DNA from: a virus
Virus record (IMG/VR): IMGVR_UViG_3300033143_002990
Location: 1 to 46,840 of that record
DNA length: 46,840 bases
Reading direction: 5' to 3' (one strand)
Shown here: one piece after another, positions 18,731 to 28,177 of the stretch
Layout of the letters: the number at the start of each line of letters is the position of its first letter
How positions within the stretch are numbered: the stretch's first letter is position 1
Notes under the pieces: generated by a model
Told to the model about the DNA's origin: nothing
Databases searched by the model: none
What the model saw: the letters and a program-made list of their open reading frames with translations, nothing else
Made by a program: the position numbers and the translations under genes

Positions 18731-21301
18731 TTGTCTGAAGATAGACCAGACCTGCGCACATACTTGACGGCCGCAGGAGTAGAAATTTTTAGCGTTGGCA
18801 ATCTTGAAAAATGCCACTGTCCGAATCCATCCCACGGAGATGAAGACCCGTCTGGCGTTATTTACGACGACATTATCCACTGCCCGGTTTGCCCGGGCAA
18901 CTGGGACGTCTACGATACAGCAGGTCTGCTTAATGGCGTCACCAACTTTAAGGAGAAGAAGGCGGCTGTAACCAAAGCTCTGGGTGGCGCGCCGGTGATA
19001 ACAAAAAAACGTGCAAAGAAAAAGAAAAAGCCGAAGATAACGCCGCACCCGCTCGAGGTTAAAGAAGCCCGCAAGGTTTACAATAAAACAGACCTAATGA
19101 AGTTTGGATATGGGAAAGAGCTCACTGGAGCTTGGCTTTATAAGAACGATGAGGGCCTCGTTCACGCGGTTGACGTGCGCTTTGAAACCCCGGGCGAAAA
19201 GAAGAAGGTCATCACGTTTTCGCTAGACTCAAAAACTAAAAAGCTTGTAACCACAGACCTGCCAATGTTCGTTTACAATAAAGACCTTCTGCTAAAACAC
19301 CCGAAGATGAAGGTTCTAATCGTAGAGGGCGCAAAAAACGTTGAGGCCGCAATGCCGCTGGTCGAATTTGACCTATTGCCTATTAGCTGGAACGGAGGCT
19401 CGGGGAAGGCTGGGCTTGTAGACTGGAGCTTCCTAGAGACCCGCGACGTTATTATATACCCAGACGACGACGATGGCGGAGCCAAGGCCGCAAAGGTTCT
19501 CGCAGAGGCTACTGGTGGGAAGGTTGCCGAGATTGTTTCGGAGATTCGAAACATAAAGAGCAAGGGCGGCGACATTGTAGAAGAGCTGGAACTTTATACC
19601 CACGCCCAGATAGCTAGCCGGTTGCTGGGCAAAAATGACAAAGCGAAGCCCAAAAAGAAGAAACAGCCGGCGTTACCCCCTCCGCCACTTTTAGATGATG
19701 AAGACGGCAGCTTCCCGTTTAGAATTCTGGGAACAGACGCCAAGGGAAAGGCCTATTTTCTAGACCGCCACCAACGAGTCTATGCGGTCAACCTAGACTC
19801 CATTAATAAATCAAAAATGCTCAAGCTGGCCCCGCTATCATTCTGGAGCGACGGGGGCAAGAAGCTTTCAAACAAAGACTGGCTGTGGCGCCAAGACGAG
19901 TTAATAGAAGCAGCCGGCCTAATAGATTATGACCCAGATGTAATTCGCGGAAGAGGCGCTTGGCGCGAGCCAGAGCCGGACAATAGAATCTGCTTTCACG
20001 ACGGAAAGGAAACATTCGGCGAGCACGCAGATGACCGCGTCTTTTTGCGGAAAAAGCGCCTCTCCATCAAACTTGATGCCGAGGACGCAACAAAGGAGGA
20101 GCTGAGGGCTATATTCGACGCGGTCAAGTCCCTTAGCTTAAAGGAGCCGATTGACATTATACGGATACTGGCGTGGTCTGTGCTGTCCCGGTTCGCAGGC
20201 GCGTGTCGCTGGCGAACGCAGTTGTTTCTAACCGGCGCATCATCATCCGGCAAAAGCTCAATAGAAAACTATGTCGTTAAGCCAATTGCCAAGCCATACC
20301 GCTTCAACGGCGGCAAGACGTCTGCGGCCGGATTAATCCAAGACCTCTATAACGACTCCGGCGGAGTTGTGATAGAGGAGGCCGACGGGGATACAGACAA
20401 AAAGAAGATGTATATTGAGGACCTGATGTCTATTATGCGCCAGTCCACAAGCGACGACACTCCAAAGTCCGCAATGGGAACGGCAGACCAATCTGGCGTC
20501 AGTTATACAACGCGCTGCATGTTTTTATTCGTGGCCATATCGTCCGAGCTATCAAGCGTCGCCGATGAAAACAGGCTGACGATGGTTCGAACAGAGCGCC
20601 CAAAAAAGGGTGGCAAGGCTTGGCGGGATATACGCGACGGGCTCACCAAGGCTATCAATAAAGATGTGTGCTACAAGCTCGGGGCTATGATGTGGCGCGC
20701 GCTTCCCAACATAGACGAGCTGTCGGACAGAATAGCGACGATTATGCAGGAGATATTAGAGGTTCCACATCGCTATGCAATCTCTGAGGGGACGCTGGCC
20801 GCCGTGTGGTTCACCGTCTACAGACTGAACCCGAACCCAACCGACCGCGTAATTATGGATTACCTAGACAAGCATTACGTGAAGGTTGAGCGCGACCGCG
20901 ACGAGGCCGACGAGATGCTGAATCAAATACTGGAGCATACGTTGCTGGCGCCATTTGAGGGAGGAACTCGCAGCTTCTCTATCGGCGAGCTTTTTAATAT
21001 TTGTCGCACCGGTCAGATCGTTGTCGACGAAGAGGCTGCGGCCGCTCCGCCGCATACGATTAGAGACTTCAAGCGAACCATATCTAACGCCGGCGTGTTT
21101 GTAACCAAGGATGGCCAGTTAGCTATAGCGAACAACCACCAAGCGCTCAAAAGCTGTCTGCGGCGCGGATACGGATACAACCGAACCCTAAGCCGCCACG
21201 AGAAATGCGTGGCCCAGAAGAATGTCAGATTTGTAGACAAGCCGCGCTGGTGTTCGGTCTTTGATTACGACCCGGACGCGGAGGGCGACGATGAAGCTTA
21301 G
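18731..21301 (+). CDS. Primase-helicase (zinc finger, TOPRIM, helicase domain)
   Basis: 856 residues from TTG at 18731, 7 nt after GAGAGGAG; the in-frame ATG at 18710 is the loop of the leader hairpin and lacks a ribosome site. The N-terminal CHC2-type zinc finger is CHCPNPSHGDEDPS ... HCPVCPG (about 28-55). A lysine-rich linker follows. TOPRIM is seen as KVLIVEGAKNVE (near 197) and VIIYPDDDDGG (near 241). The C-terminal P-loop domain has Walker A TGASSSGKSS (near 501) and a GGVVIEEADGD Walker B-like block (near 546). It primes and unwinds phage DNA. Confidence 0.85.
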   Translation: MSEDRPDLRTYLTAAGVEIFSVGNLEKCHCPNPSHGDEDPSGVIYDDIIHCPVCPGNWDVYDTAGLLNGVTNFKEKKAAVTKALGGAPVITKKRAKKKKKPKITPHPLEVKEARKVYNKTDLMKFGYGKELTGAWLYKNDEGLVHAVDVRFETPGEKKKVITFSLDSKTKKLVTTDLPMFVYNKDLLLKHPKMKVLIVEGAKNVEAAMPLVEFDLLPISWNGGSGKAGLVDWSFLETRDVIIYPDDDDGGAKAAKVLAEATGGKVAEIVSEIRNIKSKGGDIVEELELYTHAQIASRLLGKNDKAKPKKKKQPALPPPPLLDDEDGSFPFRILGTDAKGKAYFLDRHQRVYAVNLDSINKSKMLKLAPLSFWSDGGKKLSNKDWLWRQDELIEAAGLIDYDPDVIRGRGAWREPEPDNRICFHDGKETFGEHADDRVFLRKKRLSIKLDAEDATKEELRAIFDAVKSLSLKEPIDIIRILAWSVLSRFAGACRWRTQLFLTGASSSGKSSIENYVVKPIAKPYRFNGGKTSAAGLIQDLYNDSGGVVIEEADGDTDKKKMYIEDLMSIMRQSTSDDTPKSAMGTADQSGVSYTTRCMFLFVAISSELSSVADENRLTMVRTERPKKGGKAWRDIRDGLTKAINKDVCYKLGAMMWRALPNIDELSDRIATIMQEILEVPHRYAISEGTLAAVWFTVYRLNPNPTDRVIMDYLDKHYVKVERDRDEADEMLNQILEHTLLAPFEGGTRSFSIGELFNICRTGQIVVDEEAAAAPPHTIRDFKRTISNAGVFVTKDGQLAIANNHQALKSCLRRGYGYNRTLSRHEKCVAQKNVRFVDKPRWCSVFDYDPDAEGDDEA

Positions 21302-22811
21302 AGACTACCAAGTTGACGCCGTAAACAACGTGCGCGAGGCGTTGCGCAACAACGACCGCGTGTGCCTGATGCTGCCAACCGGTGCAGGCAAGACGGTCGC
21401 GTTTATTGATATGGTACACAAGGCGCTAGCGCGGGAGAACGATTCGTGGATTATAGTCCCTCTAAAGGAGCTTATTCGACAAACCTCCAACCAGCTTACA
21501 AAGCGCGGCATATCGCACGGCCTGATTACTGCCAATCACGAAGAGTCGCCAGCCTACAAGGTCCACGTTGTTAGCAAAAGCACGCTGACGCGACGATGGA
21601 ACGGGAAGATTAAGAAATGGCCGAAGATTATAATTATCGACGAGGCCCACCAGAATTATAAGTTTCAGATTGACCTGCTCGAAAAGGCTCCTCCGGGGAC
21701 AAAGATAATAGGGATTACGGCAACGCCAGAGCGACTATCCGGCGAAGGGCTCTCGGATATTTATCAGGTGCTTATCCCCGGGCCATCGATTAAAGACTTG
21801 ATAGATATGGGCTATCTGTCGCAGCTTGTTTTATACGCGCCACCGCTCGAAGGACTAGAGGGCCTTAGTCGACGCGGCACTGAATATAACGCCAAGGAAC
21901 TACAGGCTCTGTTTAAGAACCGGGCTATCTACGCAAAGGTGATAGACACATATCGGGAGTTGGTCGACGGAAAGCCGACGCTGGTCTTTTGTCGCGACGT
22001 AGCCTCGGCCGAGCAGTGGGCCGCAACGTTTAACGCCGCAGGATATAGGGCCGCAAACATAGACGGTAGCATGAACGACGCCCGGCGTCGCGAGATTTTT
22101 GACGCAATGGAAAACGGCGAGCTTGACGTTATAACCAGCGTCGAGCTAATAACGTGTGGCTACGATTGCCCCAAAATAGAGTGCGTGATTAAGCTGCGGC
22201 CGACGCTATCTAAGGCGCTTAACTCACAAATGGACGGGCGCGGGTTCCGTATCTACCCGGGAAAAAAGACGCTCTACTCACTAGACTTCGTCAACAACAT
22301 AGCAACACATGGCCACCCGCTTGGCGACTATGAGTGGAACTTCCACGGGAAAAAGAAGCGCAAGAAGAAGGGCAAGAGCGCCGCCATTATGAATCTGTGC
22401 GGAAAATGCTTTATTTATTTTACAGAGGACGTCTGCCCTAAATGCAAAATTCCACGCGACGTTAAGAAGTTTGCCGGGCTTGTTGAGCTAGACGGCCGCC
22501 TCGAGAAACAGGAAGGGCCGATTGCGGTGGCCGACCGAACGCCGGAAGAGAGAGCAGCATATATGGGCAGCGTTTCGGCGATTAAGGCCAAGTATAAGGA
22601 GGCCGTGGCCCGCTGTCTACCGTCTAGAGACGCCGTTTCGGAGCTATGTGCGCTAGCAAAGGACGCTGGCCGGCACATAATGTGGGTTTACCACGAACTC
22701 AATAATAGCCGCAAAATAAACGACGAGTTATTGTTGGCCATACGAGACGCCAACGGATACCACGAGAAGTGGGTTCAATATCAAAGGACTAGCCTACTGA
22801 AGCGAGTATAA
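21291..22811 (+). CDS. Superfamily 2 DEAD/DEAH-type helicase with zinc finger
   Basis: 506 residues from ATG at 21291, overlapping the primase end by 11 bases. Motif I MLPTGAGKTVAF (near 25), motif II IIIDEAHQNY (near 115), motif III ITATPER, motif IV TLVFCRDVASAE, and motif VI MDGRGFRIYPGKK give a complete SF2 helicase. A CGKCFIYFTEDVCPKCK zinc ribbon (near 370) and helical C-terminus follow. Similar proteins remodel forks or recombination intermediates in phages. Confidence 0.88.
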   Translation: MKLRDYQVDAVNNVREALRNNDRVCLMLPTGAGKTVAFIDMVHKALARENDSWIIVPLKELIRQTSNQLTKRGISHGLITANHEESPAYKVHVVSKSTLTRRWNGKIKKWPKIIIIDEAHQNYKFQIDLLEKAPPGTKIIGITATPERLSGEGLSDIYQVLIPGPSIKDLIDMGYLSQLVLYAPPLEGLEGLSRRGTEYNAKELQALFKNRAIYAKVIDTYRELVDGKPTLVFCRDVASAEQWAATFNAAGYRAANIDGSMNDARRREIFDAMENGELDVITSVELITCGYDCPKIECVIKLRPTLSKALNSQMDGRGFRIYPGKKTLYSLDFVNNIATHGHPLGDYEWNFHGKKKRKKKGKSAAIMNLCGKCFIYFTEDVCPKCKIPRDVKKFAGLVELDGRLEKQEGPIAVADRTPEERAAYMGSVSAIKAKYKEAVARCLPSRDAVSELCALAKDAGRHIMWVYHELNNSRKINDELLLAIRDANGYHEKWVQYQRTSLLKRV

Positions 22812-22823
22812 GAGGAGGATACA

Positions 22824-23144
22824 ATGCACGAAATGAAACTTCACGCGGAGCCATTCAGCCGAATGTATGCGGGTAAAAAGAACACCGAAATACGGCTGAA
22901 CGACAAGAAACGTCAAGCTGTTAGTGTTGGCGACACTATTTTATTTGTAAATCCGCTTATGCGTGGGGAGTGGACAAGGCGCACCGTAATCAAGATTGAC
23001 CACTTTAGATATTTAACCACGCTCTTGGCGTCTGGTATCGCCTCTGTTGAAGATATAACCCTAGCACATAATATATATGCCCAAGATTCGCGATATCGTT
23101 ACGGATTCGTTGTGTTTACTTTAGTGGCCAAAGCTGGTCAATAG
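22824..23144 (+). CDS. ASCH/PUA-like domain protein
   Basis: 106 residues, ATG after AGAGGAGG. EMKLHAEPFSRMYAGKKNTEIRLND and the VSVGDTILF strand match the ASCH (DUF3850-like) fold, which binds RNA or modified nucleotides. Last gene of the rightward arm; its 3' end overlaps the 3' end of the convergent leftward nuclease gene by 29 bases, with no terminator between. Confidence 0.75.
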   Translation: MHEMKLHAEPFSRMYAGKKNTEIRLNDKKRQAVSVGDTILFVNPLMRGEWTRRTVIKIDHFRYLTTLLASGIASVEDITLAHNIYAQDSRYRYGFVVFTLVAKAGQ

Positions 23145-23460
23145 TAATCTCGCCGGAGTCCTCAACTAAAAATATAACGTATTTAAGGTCTAGCTCGCGG
23201 ACGAGATTCATAAAGTTCTTCTGCTTTTTATTTTGCCGCTTGTGGCCGCTGGTCTTAACCTCCCACAGCTCAACCTTGCCGCCCGGGCCGAACACGTAGA
23301 AGTCTGGTCCACCACCGATACTAGGCACGCCATATTTAACATGCTCTGCGCTTGCGTAGCCTGTCGAATTTTTTAATGGCCGCCAGTCCGGACGATTGCG
23401 CCGGAACCAATCGATGAGGACGTTACAAGCCTCTGTGTGGCGAATTTGTGCGTCAGGCAT
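23116..23460 (-). CDS. VRR-NUC domain nuclease
   Basis: 114 residues. GGGPDFYVFGPGGKVELWEVKT gives the D and E-x-K of a PD-(D/E)XK core, followed by the KRQNKKQKNF helix typical of VRR-NUC proteins. It is the last gene of the late operon and overlaps the preceding gene by 8 bases. Virus-type VRR-NUC enzymes cleave branched DNA; late timing suggests debranching before packaging or host DNA breakdown. Confidence 0.82.
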   Translation of the reverse strand: MPDAQIRHTEACNVLIDWFRRNRPDWRPLKNSTGYASAEHVKYGVPSIGGGPDFYVFGPGGKVELWEVKTSGHKRQNKKQKNFMNLVRELDLKYVIFLVEDSGEITIDQLWPLK

Positions 23461-24178
23461 ACTTTATAGCCAGCATCGCGTCTTTTTCCGCTAGGAACGC
23501 CTGTGCCGCGCCCAGTGGGTCTGCATCGTTGTCGATTTCGGCTGCTATTTTAACCATGTATCCTTTGCGCTCCGCAGAGCTTGCCGCCATACGCTGCTCC
23601 GCCGACATAGAGCCGATAATAGCCGCATCTACCTCGGCGACACCAAGCCCCGTTATTATCGGGCCAGCGGCCACCTCGCCAAGCGTCACGAGTGTCTTTG
23701 TTACCCCGGCATCTGCGTATTTTTTGCCGCGATCATCTTGAATCGATTCACCGCTGCGCTGGAGAAGATGGCCATCTTTTAAAGACGCCATGGACGCTTC
23801 TAGTGGGGCTGCGACCTCGTCGCTCACCATTTCTTCGCCATCTCGCGGGGTAAAATATAGCACGGTGGCCACCCGTGCCGCAGAGATAACAGCGTTAATC
23901 GCCACCAATGCTTCGTCGCGAGTTGTTCTAGCCGCGTCGATGGACTCTCTGAAAGATACATCGTCGCCGTCTATACGCGATGCCTGTAACTCTAGTTTAT
24001 AGAGTAACGCTATTTTTTCGCGCAGGGATTGTTCCGAATCGACAAATGCCTGCCGCTCCGCGCTAGCGTTGACTATATCGTTGATTGCGTTTTGAGTTGA
24101 TACCGGATCAACAACTGGCTCGGAGAATCCGTGGATGATACTGTACCCGTCGATGTCTTTTGAGATTACCGTTTTCAT
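23453..24178 (-). CDS. Unknown late protein next to tail fibre (fibre assembly candidate)
   Basis: 241 residues, ATG after AGGGGAG. Largely helical and acidic (INDIVNASAERQAFVDSEQSL, LGEVAAGPIITGLGVAEVD). It follows the collar-domain fibre gene where fibre-assembly chaperones are normally found, but the sequence does not show a known chaperone motif. Function by position only. Confidence 0.6.
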   Translation of the reverse strand: MKTVISKDIDGYSIIHGFSEPVVDPVSTQNAINDIVNASAERQAFVDSEQSLREKIALLYKLELQASRIDGDDVSFRESIDAARTTRDEALVAINAVISAARVATVLYFTPRDGEEMVSDEVAAPLEASMASLKDGHLLQRSGESIQDDRGKKYADAGVTKTLVTLGEVAAGPIITGLGVAEVDAAIIGSMSAEQRMAASSAERKGYMVKIAAEIDNDADPLGAAQAFLAEKDAMLAIKYA

Positions 24179-24192
24179 ATTACTCCCCTTTT

Positions 24193-24945
24193 TTAATATC
24201 GAACAACATATTTAGTCGCTCTGTTTTTTGGTCTTGTTTCAATTGCAGTTCGCGGCGTAATAGCTGACGCATCGGCTATTGGATCGGTAACTGTTGCAGC
24301 GCTGTTGTCACTATTTGTCCCACCAGACCCAGCCAAGGAGTTTCCTGTGTGTGCATTTGTCGCATGATGATGCCCCTGAAACGCATCTTGCTGTATATCA
24401 AACAGCCACCGCCCGGAGTCCGGATCGATAGTCCCAGACGGGTCTATGCATCTCGGAAAATATCCGCGATAATCTGGGAGGATTAGATAGTCGCCTACTA
24501 TGTTTCTAACCGCGCCTCCAGCATCGTCCGCCCTGTAAAAACCGCTGGCGGTTGGGTTTCTTGTATCGCCAACATAACAGGCAGCGTCAATGTCTGGATA
24601 GTTAGTCCGCAAGATGCCTTGCCCGTGAACATATAGTACCCTTGCGTTTGCGGTCGCTGGGTCGTCTGCTCTGTTCCACTCAAACACAGAACCAACCGGC
24701 GACATTATCCGCGCAAGCGCATCTAATATCTGCGACGCATCTTCAGTCTCTGGATTCCCATCCGGAGTTGTCCCAGCCTGCTTCAATGCCGCTTGTATCC
24801 ATCCCCAGTTGAAGTCGTCAATAGCTGCCGCATTGTATTCTGTCCCGTCGAGTAGCGTCGGCCCGCTGGCGTCCTTGGCAGAAAACCCATAAGGAGGACT
24901 TCCATTGTACTCGCCGCTTGTGATGATTGTAGGAATTGTTCTCAT
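24193..24945 (-). CDS. Tail fibre protein with collar-type C-terminus
   Basis: 250 residues, ATG after AAGGAG. N-terminal baseplate-like segment, then GSVFEWNRADDP and YLILPDYRGYFPRCIDPSG, the pattern of phage tail collar domains. QGHHHATNAHTG carries an HxH motif that in trimeric fibre tips binds metal, and the end IETRPKNRATKYVVRY is the conserved collar-domain terminus. It should form the short receptor-contacting fibre. Confidence 0.8.
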   Translation of the reverse strand: MRTIPTIITSGEYNGSPPYGFSAKDASGPTLLDGTEYNAAAIDDFNWGWIQAALKQAGTTPDGNPETEDASQILDALARIMSPVGSVFEWNRADDPATANARVLYVHGQGILRTNYPDIDAACYVGDTRNPTASGFYRADDAGGAVRNIVGDYLILPDYRGYFPRCIDPSGTIDPDSGRWLFDIQQDAFQGHHHATNAHTGNSLAGSGGTNSDNSAATVTDPIADASAITPRTAIETRPKNRATKYVVRY

Positions 24946-24954
24946 GTTTACTCC

Positions 24955-27033
24955 TTATATATAATTAACTACAAGACCTGCCCAAGAATGATATGGCTTT
25001 AATAGGTAAATCAAAAACTCAAACGTAGCGCGTTGCTGTTTGTTTATATTTACGCTGTCAATTTGCGTAATAAATCCTTCTGGGTCTCTTTCGGCGTCTC
25101 CACCGATATAAAACATTTTGTACCAGCTGGTATTTATCACGGATGGCCCAGAAATCTCGACGTCTTTCGGCACAAAACCCTCCACTGTTGCGTCGCCTGT
25201 AACCCTAACATAATTGCGCCCAGATATACCAGTTCCTAAGTAGTTGTTTCCTGAGCCAACAAAGAGCGCGTCATATGACTCATCTGATTTTAGCTCGCTT
25301 CTGTTTAGGCGTATATTCGTGAAGCTTCCGTCTAGCGCCTGTGTATATTGATATGGAAGGTCGCCTTCAGTTAAGCTCTGCCCTGCATAGTAGACGCCCT
25401 GTGTTCCGTCCGTCTTTGTGATTTGAACGACATATAACTCTGAGGTTGGTGCCTCAATGGTTGTTGACGAAATCTCACGCCATACCGCGTTAAGGTTGTT
25501 ATACGAAACCTCTCCAACGCTGGCTATCTGATTGTTTATTGTTGGCCCCGTCATTATTGTATTGTTGTTTGCTATATCCTCGAAAGTCGCAGCATTGTAT
25601 ATCCGCACATAGAGACTGGACGTCCCAAAATAGTTATTATATAGCCTCGTCTTTAGGTTATATTTCTTCCCGGCCTCTAAAACAACCGGATAACTAATCG
25701 TTATTGGTGGCCCAGTCGTGCGCCACCGTATTGCAGAAACAGACCCGGGTGGTGGAGTTGTTGATCCGTATGGAATGCAGTTTTTGTTCCATCCAGACAA
25801 CCCGTCCGATTGTTGTAGCCGATTGTCGTTGTATCCAAGCACTGTAAAACGGGGCATGGCCATAAGACTCACTTGAGTATTATTCATAACTGCAATGACC
25901 TCTATTGGCATGAGCGCCTTGTCATAAATACGCACATCATCAATAAGGCCAGGAAAGAAGAAATCTGGATTACCTTCTGTGTTTCCTGCACCTATGCGAA
26001 TCGGGAAGCTTGGATTTGGTTCGTAGCCACTAGGATTTGTGCCAGTGCCAAACTCAACCCCATTCACATACATCCTCATGGTCGTTCCGTCATAGGTTCC
26101 TGTTATGTGTGCCCAAGTGTTCAGCACAACTGCCGGGCCGTCAAGATGCAGAAAATAAGCACCAGTACCAAGCCAAAAACCCCATTGGTTGGAAGCAGTT
26201 GCATACAATATATAACCTTGATTATTGCCTCGGCTAGTGATAACGCTTCGATAGGTACCTGTTCCTCCAGTTACCTTGGCCCATACTGAAAAGCTGAATA
26301 TGCCAGTATTGAGTGATGCAGAGTACGGCGCCTCGACGTAATCGGAGGAGCCATTTAAAGATATAGCTCCATCAATCTGGCCGTTAGGATCCCATGTCGC
26401 GCCAGTTACTATGCCATCATGCCCATTACCAGACGAATCTGTGCCGTCCCCGTCAAACTTCCAGTGGGCAGCCAAGTTAGATACATCGGACTCCCCCTGT
26501 CCTTGCGGCGGTATAATTGGAAGCTCTGGGGTTTGGGTTGTGGTATCATATCTACCAGCAACAGCGTTTTGATTGCCCGCAACCATGCGCCCTGCGACGG
26601 CCAACCACTTATTGCGTTCTGTATAAGAAACCGTCCCGACCAAAAGCTTCTCCGGCGTGATAAACAATGACGGATCGGAAGCTGGATCGTTTTCGTGAAC
26701 TTGAACGCCAAATCCAGCGGCATTTAAGACAGACTCTAGGTTCGGTTGTGTCCCGTCGGACACTAGCTTTTCAAATGCATCTAATAAGTCGCGACGCGCT
26801 TGGTCGCTTAAGTCTAGCCTCTTTATATAGCCCAAATCATATTCTAGGTCGTCAAGTATGGTTGTCGTTTTTGGGTCTCTGAAGTTTTTGATTTCTCTAA
26901 TGTGCGTTAAGATTTCATCAAAATAATCAGCTATCCCGTCAAGAAGCGAATCAATGTCACCGCCGCATTTTGGATTCCATGCAGACCCAGATGGCCATAG
27001 CGCATCAATGACAGCACGACTTATTTTAGACAT
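24955..27033 (-). CDS. Mu gp48-like (DUF2313) baseplate protein with inserted LamG lectin domain
   Basis: 692 residues from ATG at 27033 after GCGGGGG. Residues 1-150 (ALWPSGSAWNP, DLEYDLGYIKRLDLSDQARR, LESVLNAAGFGVQVHEN) match YmfQ/Mu gp48. A LamG/concanavalin-like domain (about 185-375) runs from LAAHWKFDGDGTDSSGNGHDG through FSFSVWAKVTGG and WAHITGTYDG to GLIDDVRIYDKAL. A further beta domain follows. The final residues (QRATFEFLIYLLKPYHSW) resemble the C-terminal end of gp48, so the lectin part seems inserted, not appended. Mu gp48 is only about 190 residues. Confidence 0.8.
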   Translation of the reverse strand: MSKISRAVIDALWPSGSAWNPKCGGDIDSLLDGIADYFDEILTHIREIKNFRDPKTTTILDDLEYDLGYIKRLDLSDQARRDLLDAFEKLVSDGTQPNLESVLNAAGFGVQVHENDPASDPSLFITPEKLLVGTVSYTERNKWLAVAGRMVAGNQNAVAGRYDTTTQTPELPIIPPQGQGESDVSNLAAHWKFDGDGTDSSGNGHDGIVTGATWDPNGQIDGAISLNGSSDYVEAPYSASLNTGIFSFSVWAKVTGGTGTYRSVITSRGNNQGYILYATASNQWGFWLGTGAYFLHLDGPAVVLNTWAHITGTYDGTTMRMYVNGVEFGTGTNPSGYEPNPSFPIRIGAGNTEGNPDFFFPGLIDDVRIYDKALMPIEVIAVMNNTQVSLMAMPRFTVLGYNDNRLQQSDGLSGWNKNCIPYGSTTPPPGSVSAIRWRTTGPPITISYPVVLEAGKKYNLKTRLYNNYFGTSSLYVRIYNAATFEDIANNNTIMTGPTINNQIASVGEVSYNNLNAVWREISSTTIEAPTSELYVVQITKTDGTQGVYYAGQSLTEGDLPYQYTQALDGSFTNIRLNRSELKSDESYDALFVGSGNNYLGTGISGRNYVRVTGDATVEGFVPKDVEISGPSVINTSWYKMFYIGGDAERDPEGFITQIDSVNINKQQRATFEFLIYLLKPYHSWAGLVVNYI

Positions 27034-28177
27034 ATGCAACCCCCGCTAGTTTTAATAATTCGCCTTGCCCTAAAATATACAAAGCTATCGTAGTATCTAC
27101 TGTTAGACCAAATGTTGCAAGCTCTACTGTTCCGCCTGCGGCCCCGACAACATCATTCGCTATGTTTCCAATACTTGGATTTGATACTATATCGTCTTTA
27201 TCGACCGCAGAATCAACTCCGATGATATATGGACGAACCGAATCAAAATAGGCATTGTATGCAGCCTCCAGCTCGGTCTTGACAGCATCAAGTCTTGTCG
27301 GGTCGATGGATATGTTTCCTATTGTAATATATATATTAGTCCGAGATATGCTCACGACATCTAGCGTAGTATCCCCAATCCCAAGCGGGCGACGGCCAGA
27401 ACCATCAGGTGCAAAACTTACAGATTCCCGCACCGAGTTAAGAAGCTCCGGCGGAGCTATTCCGTCTGGATCTACATCGGACGTTGCCTCAACGTATAGT
27501 GTTCTATATGGCTCTATGGTTGATGCATACGGATAAACTCGACGGACGCCTTCGACTTCCTCGCCCCATCGCCTATAGTCAGCTGGAACTCCTCCACCAC
27601 TAACTGTACGGTAAGCTGATGTTGTGCGAGCCCGTAAGTCATCGTCAGATTCTTCGTCCGCTCCAGATGATAGCCCGACGGTAATAACTGCTTGTTGTGC
27701 GACCCCGGGCAGCGGAGATTCTATAGACATAATCCCGCCAATGCTTAGGTTGCCGATTGCCCCGGGCTCTATTGCGGTAACATTGACGTCCGCAAATCCG
27801 CCAGAACCAATAGCGACTTCATTTACAGAATATCGCACATTGTTTGCCTCGCCAACAAATACGCTTGTGATATTTATGACCGCGCCCTCTTCGGCATCGA
27901 TGCGTATTGTATATGCCGCGCTCTCCGCGCCTTTTCTGGCAAGGCCCTCTTTAGCCGCATGCTCGTCTAGACGGTAGCCTGTCGCCGTTAGCGGAGAGCT
28001 TTGACGCGCCTCATCAACAATGGCCTTATATAAGCCGGTGCCTTGTCCCGCCAAAACACGCGACAATACGTTTAGAAACGAACGCTCATCCGTTGGGGCC
28101 GTTTGGCCTATATTTGTCTCGAGGTCTGTCAGCGCCGTTGCGTAAAGCTGCGCGGTTGTCGGTGTATCAATAGCCAT
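27026..28177 (-). CDS. Baseplate J-like wedge protein (Mu gp47)
   Basis: 383 residues, ATG (MAIDTPTT) overlapping the previous stop. SSGADEESDDDLRARTTSAYRTVSGGG and the following WGEEVEGVRRVYPYAS are the hallmark of Baseplate J (gpJ/gp47). It builds the wedge ring around the spike. Upstream in-frame starts near 28207 lie in the preceding gene. Confidence 0.9.
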   Translation of the reverse strand: MAIDTPTTAQLYATALTDLETNIGQTAPTDERSFLNVLSRVLAGQGTGLYKAIVDEARQSSPLTATGYRLDEHAAKEGLARKGAESAAYTIRIDAEEGAVINITSVFVGEANNVRYSVNEVAIGSGGFADVNVTAIEPGAIGNLSIGGIMSIESPLPGVAQQAVITVGLSSGADEESDDDLRARTTSAYRTVSGGGVPADYRRWGEEVEGVRRVYPYASTIEPYRTLYVEATSDVDPDGIAPPELLNSVRESVSFAPDGSGRRPLGIGDTTLDVVSISRTNIYITIGNISIDPTRLDAVKTELEAAYNAYFDSVRPYIIGVDSAVDKDDIVSNPSIGNIANDVVGAAGGTVELATFGLTVDTTIALYILGQGELLKLAGVAYV

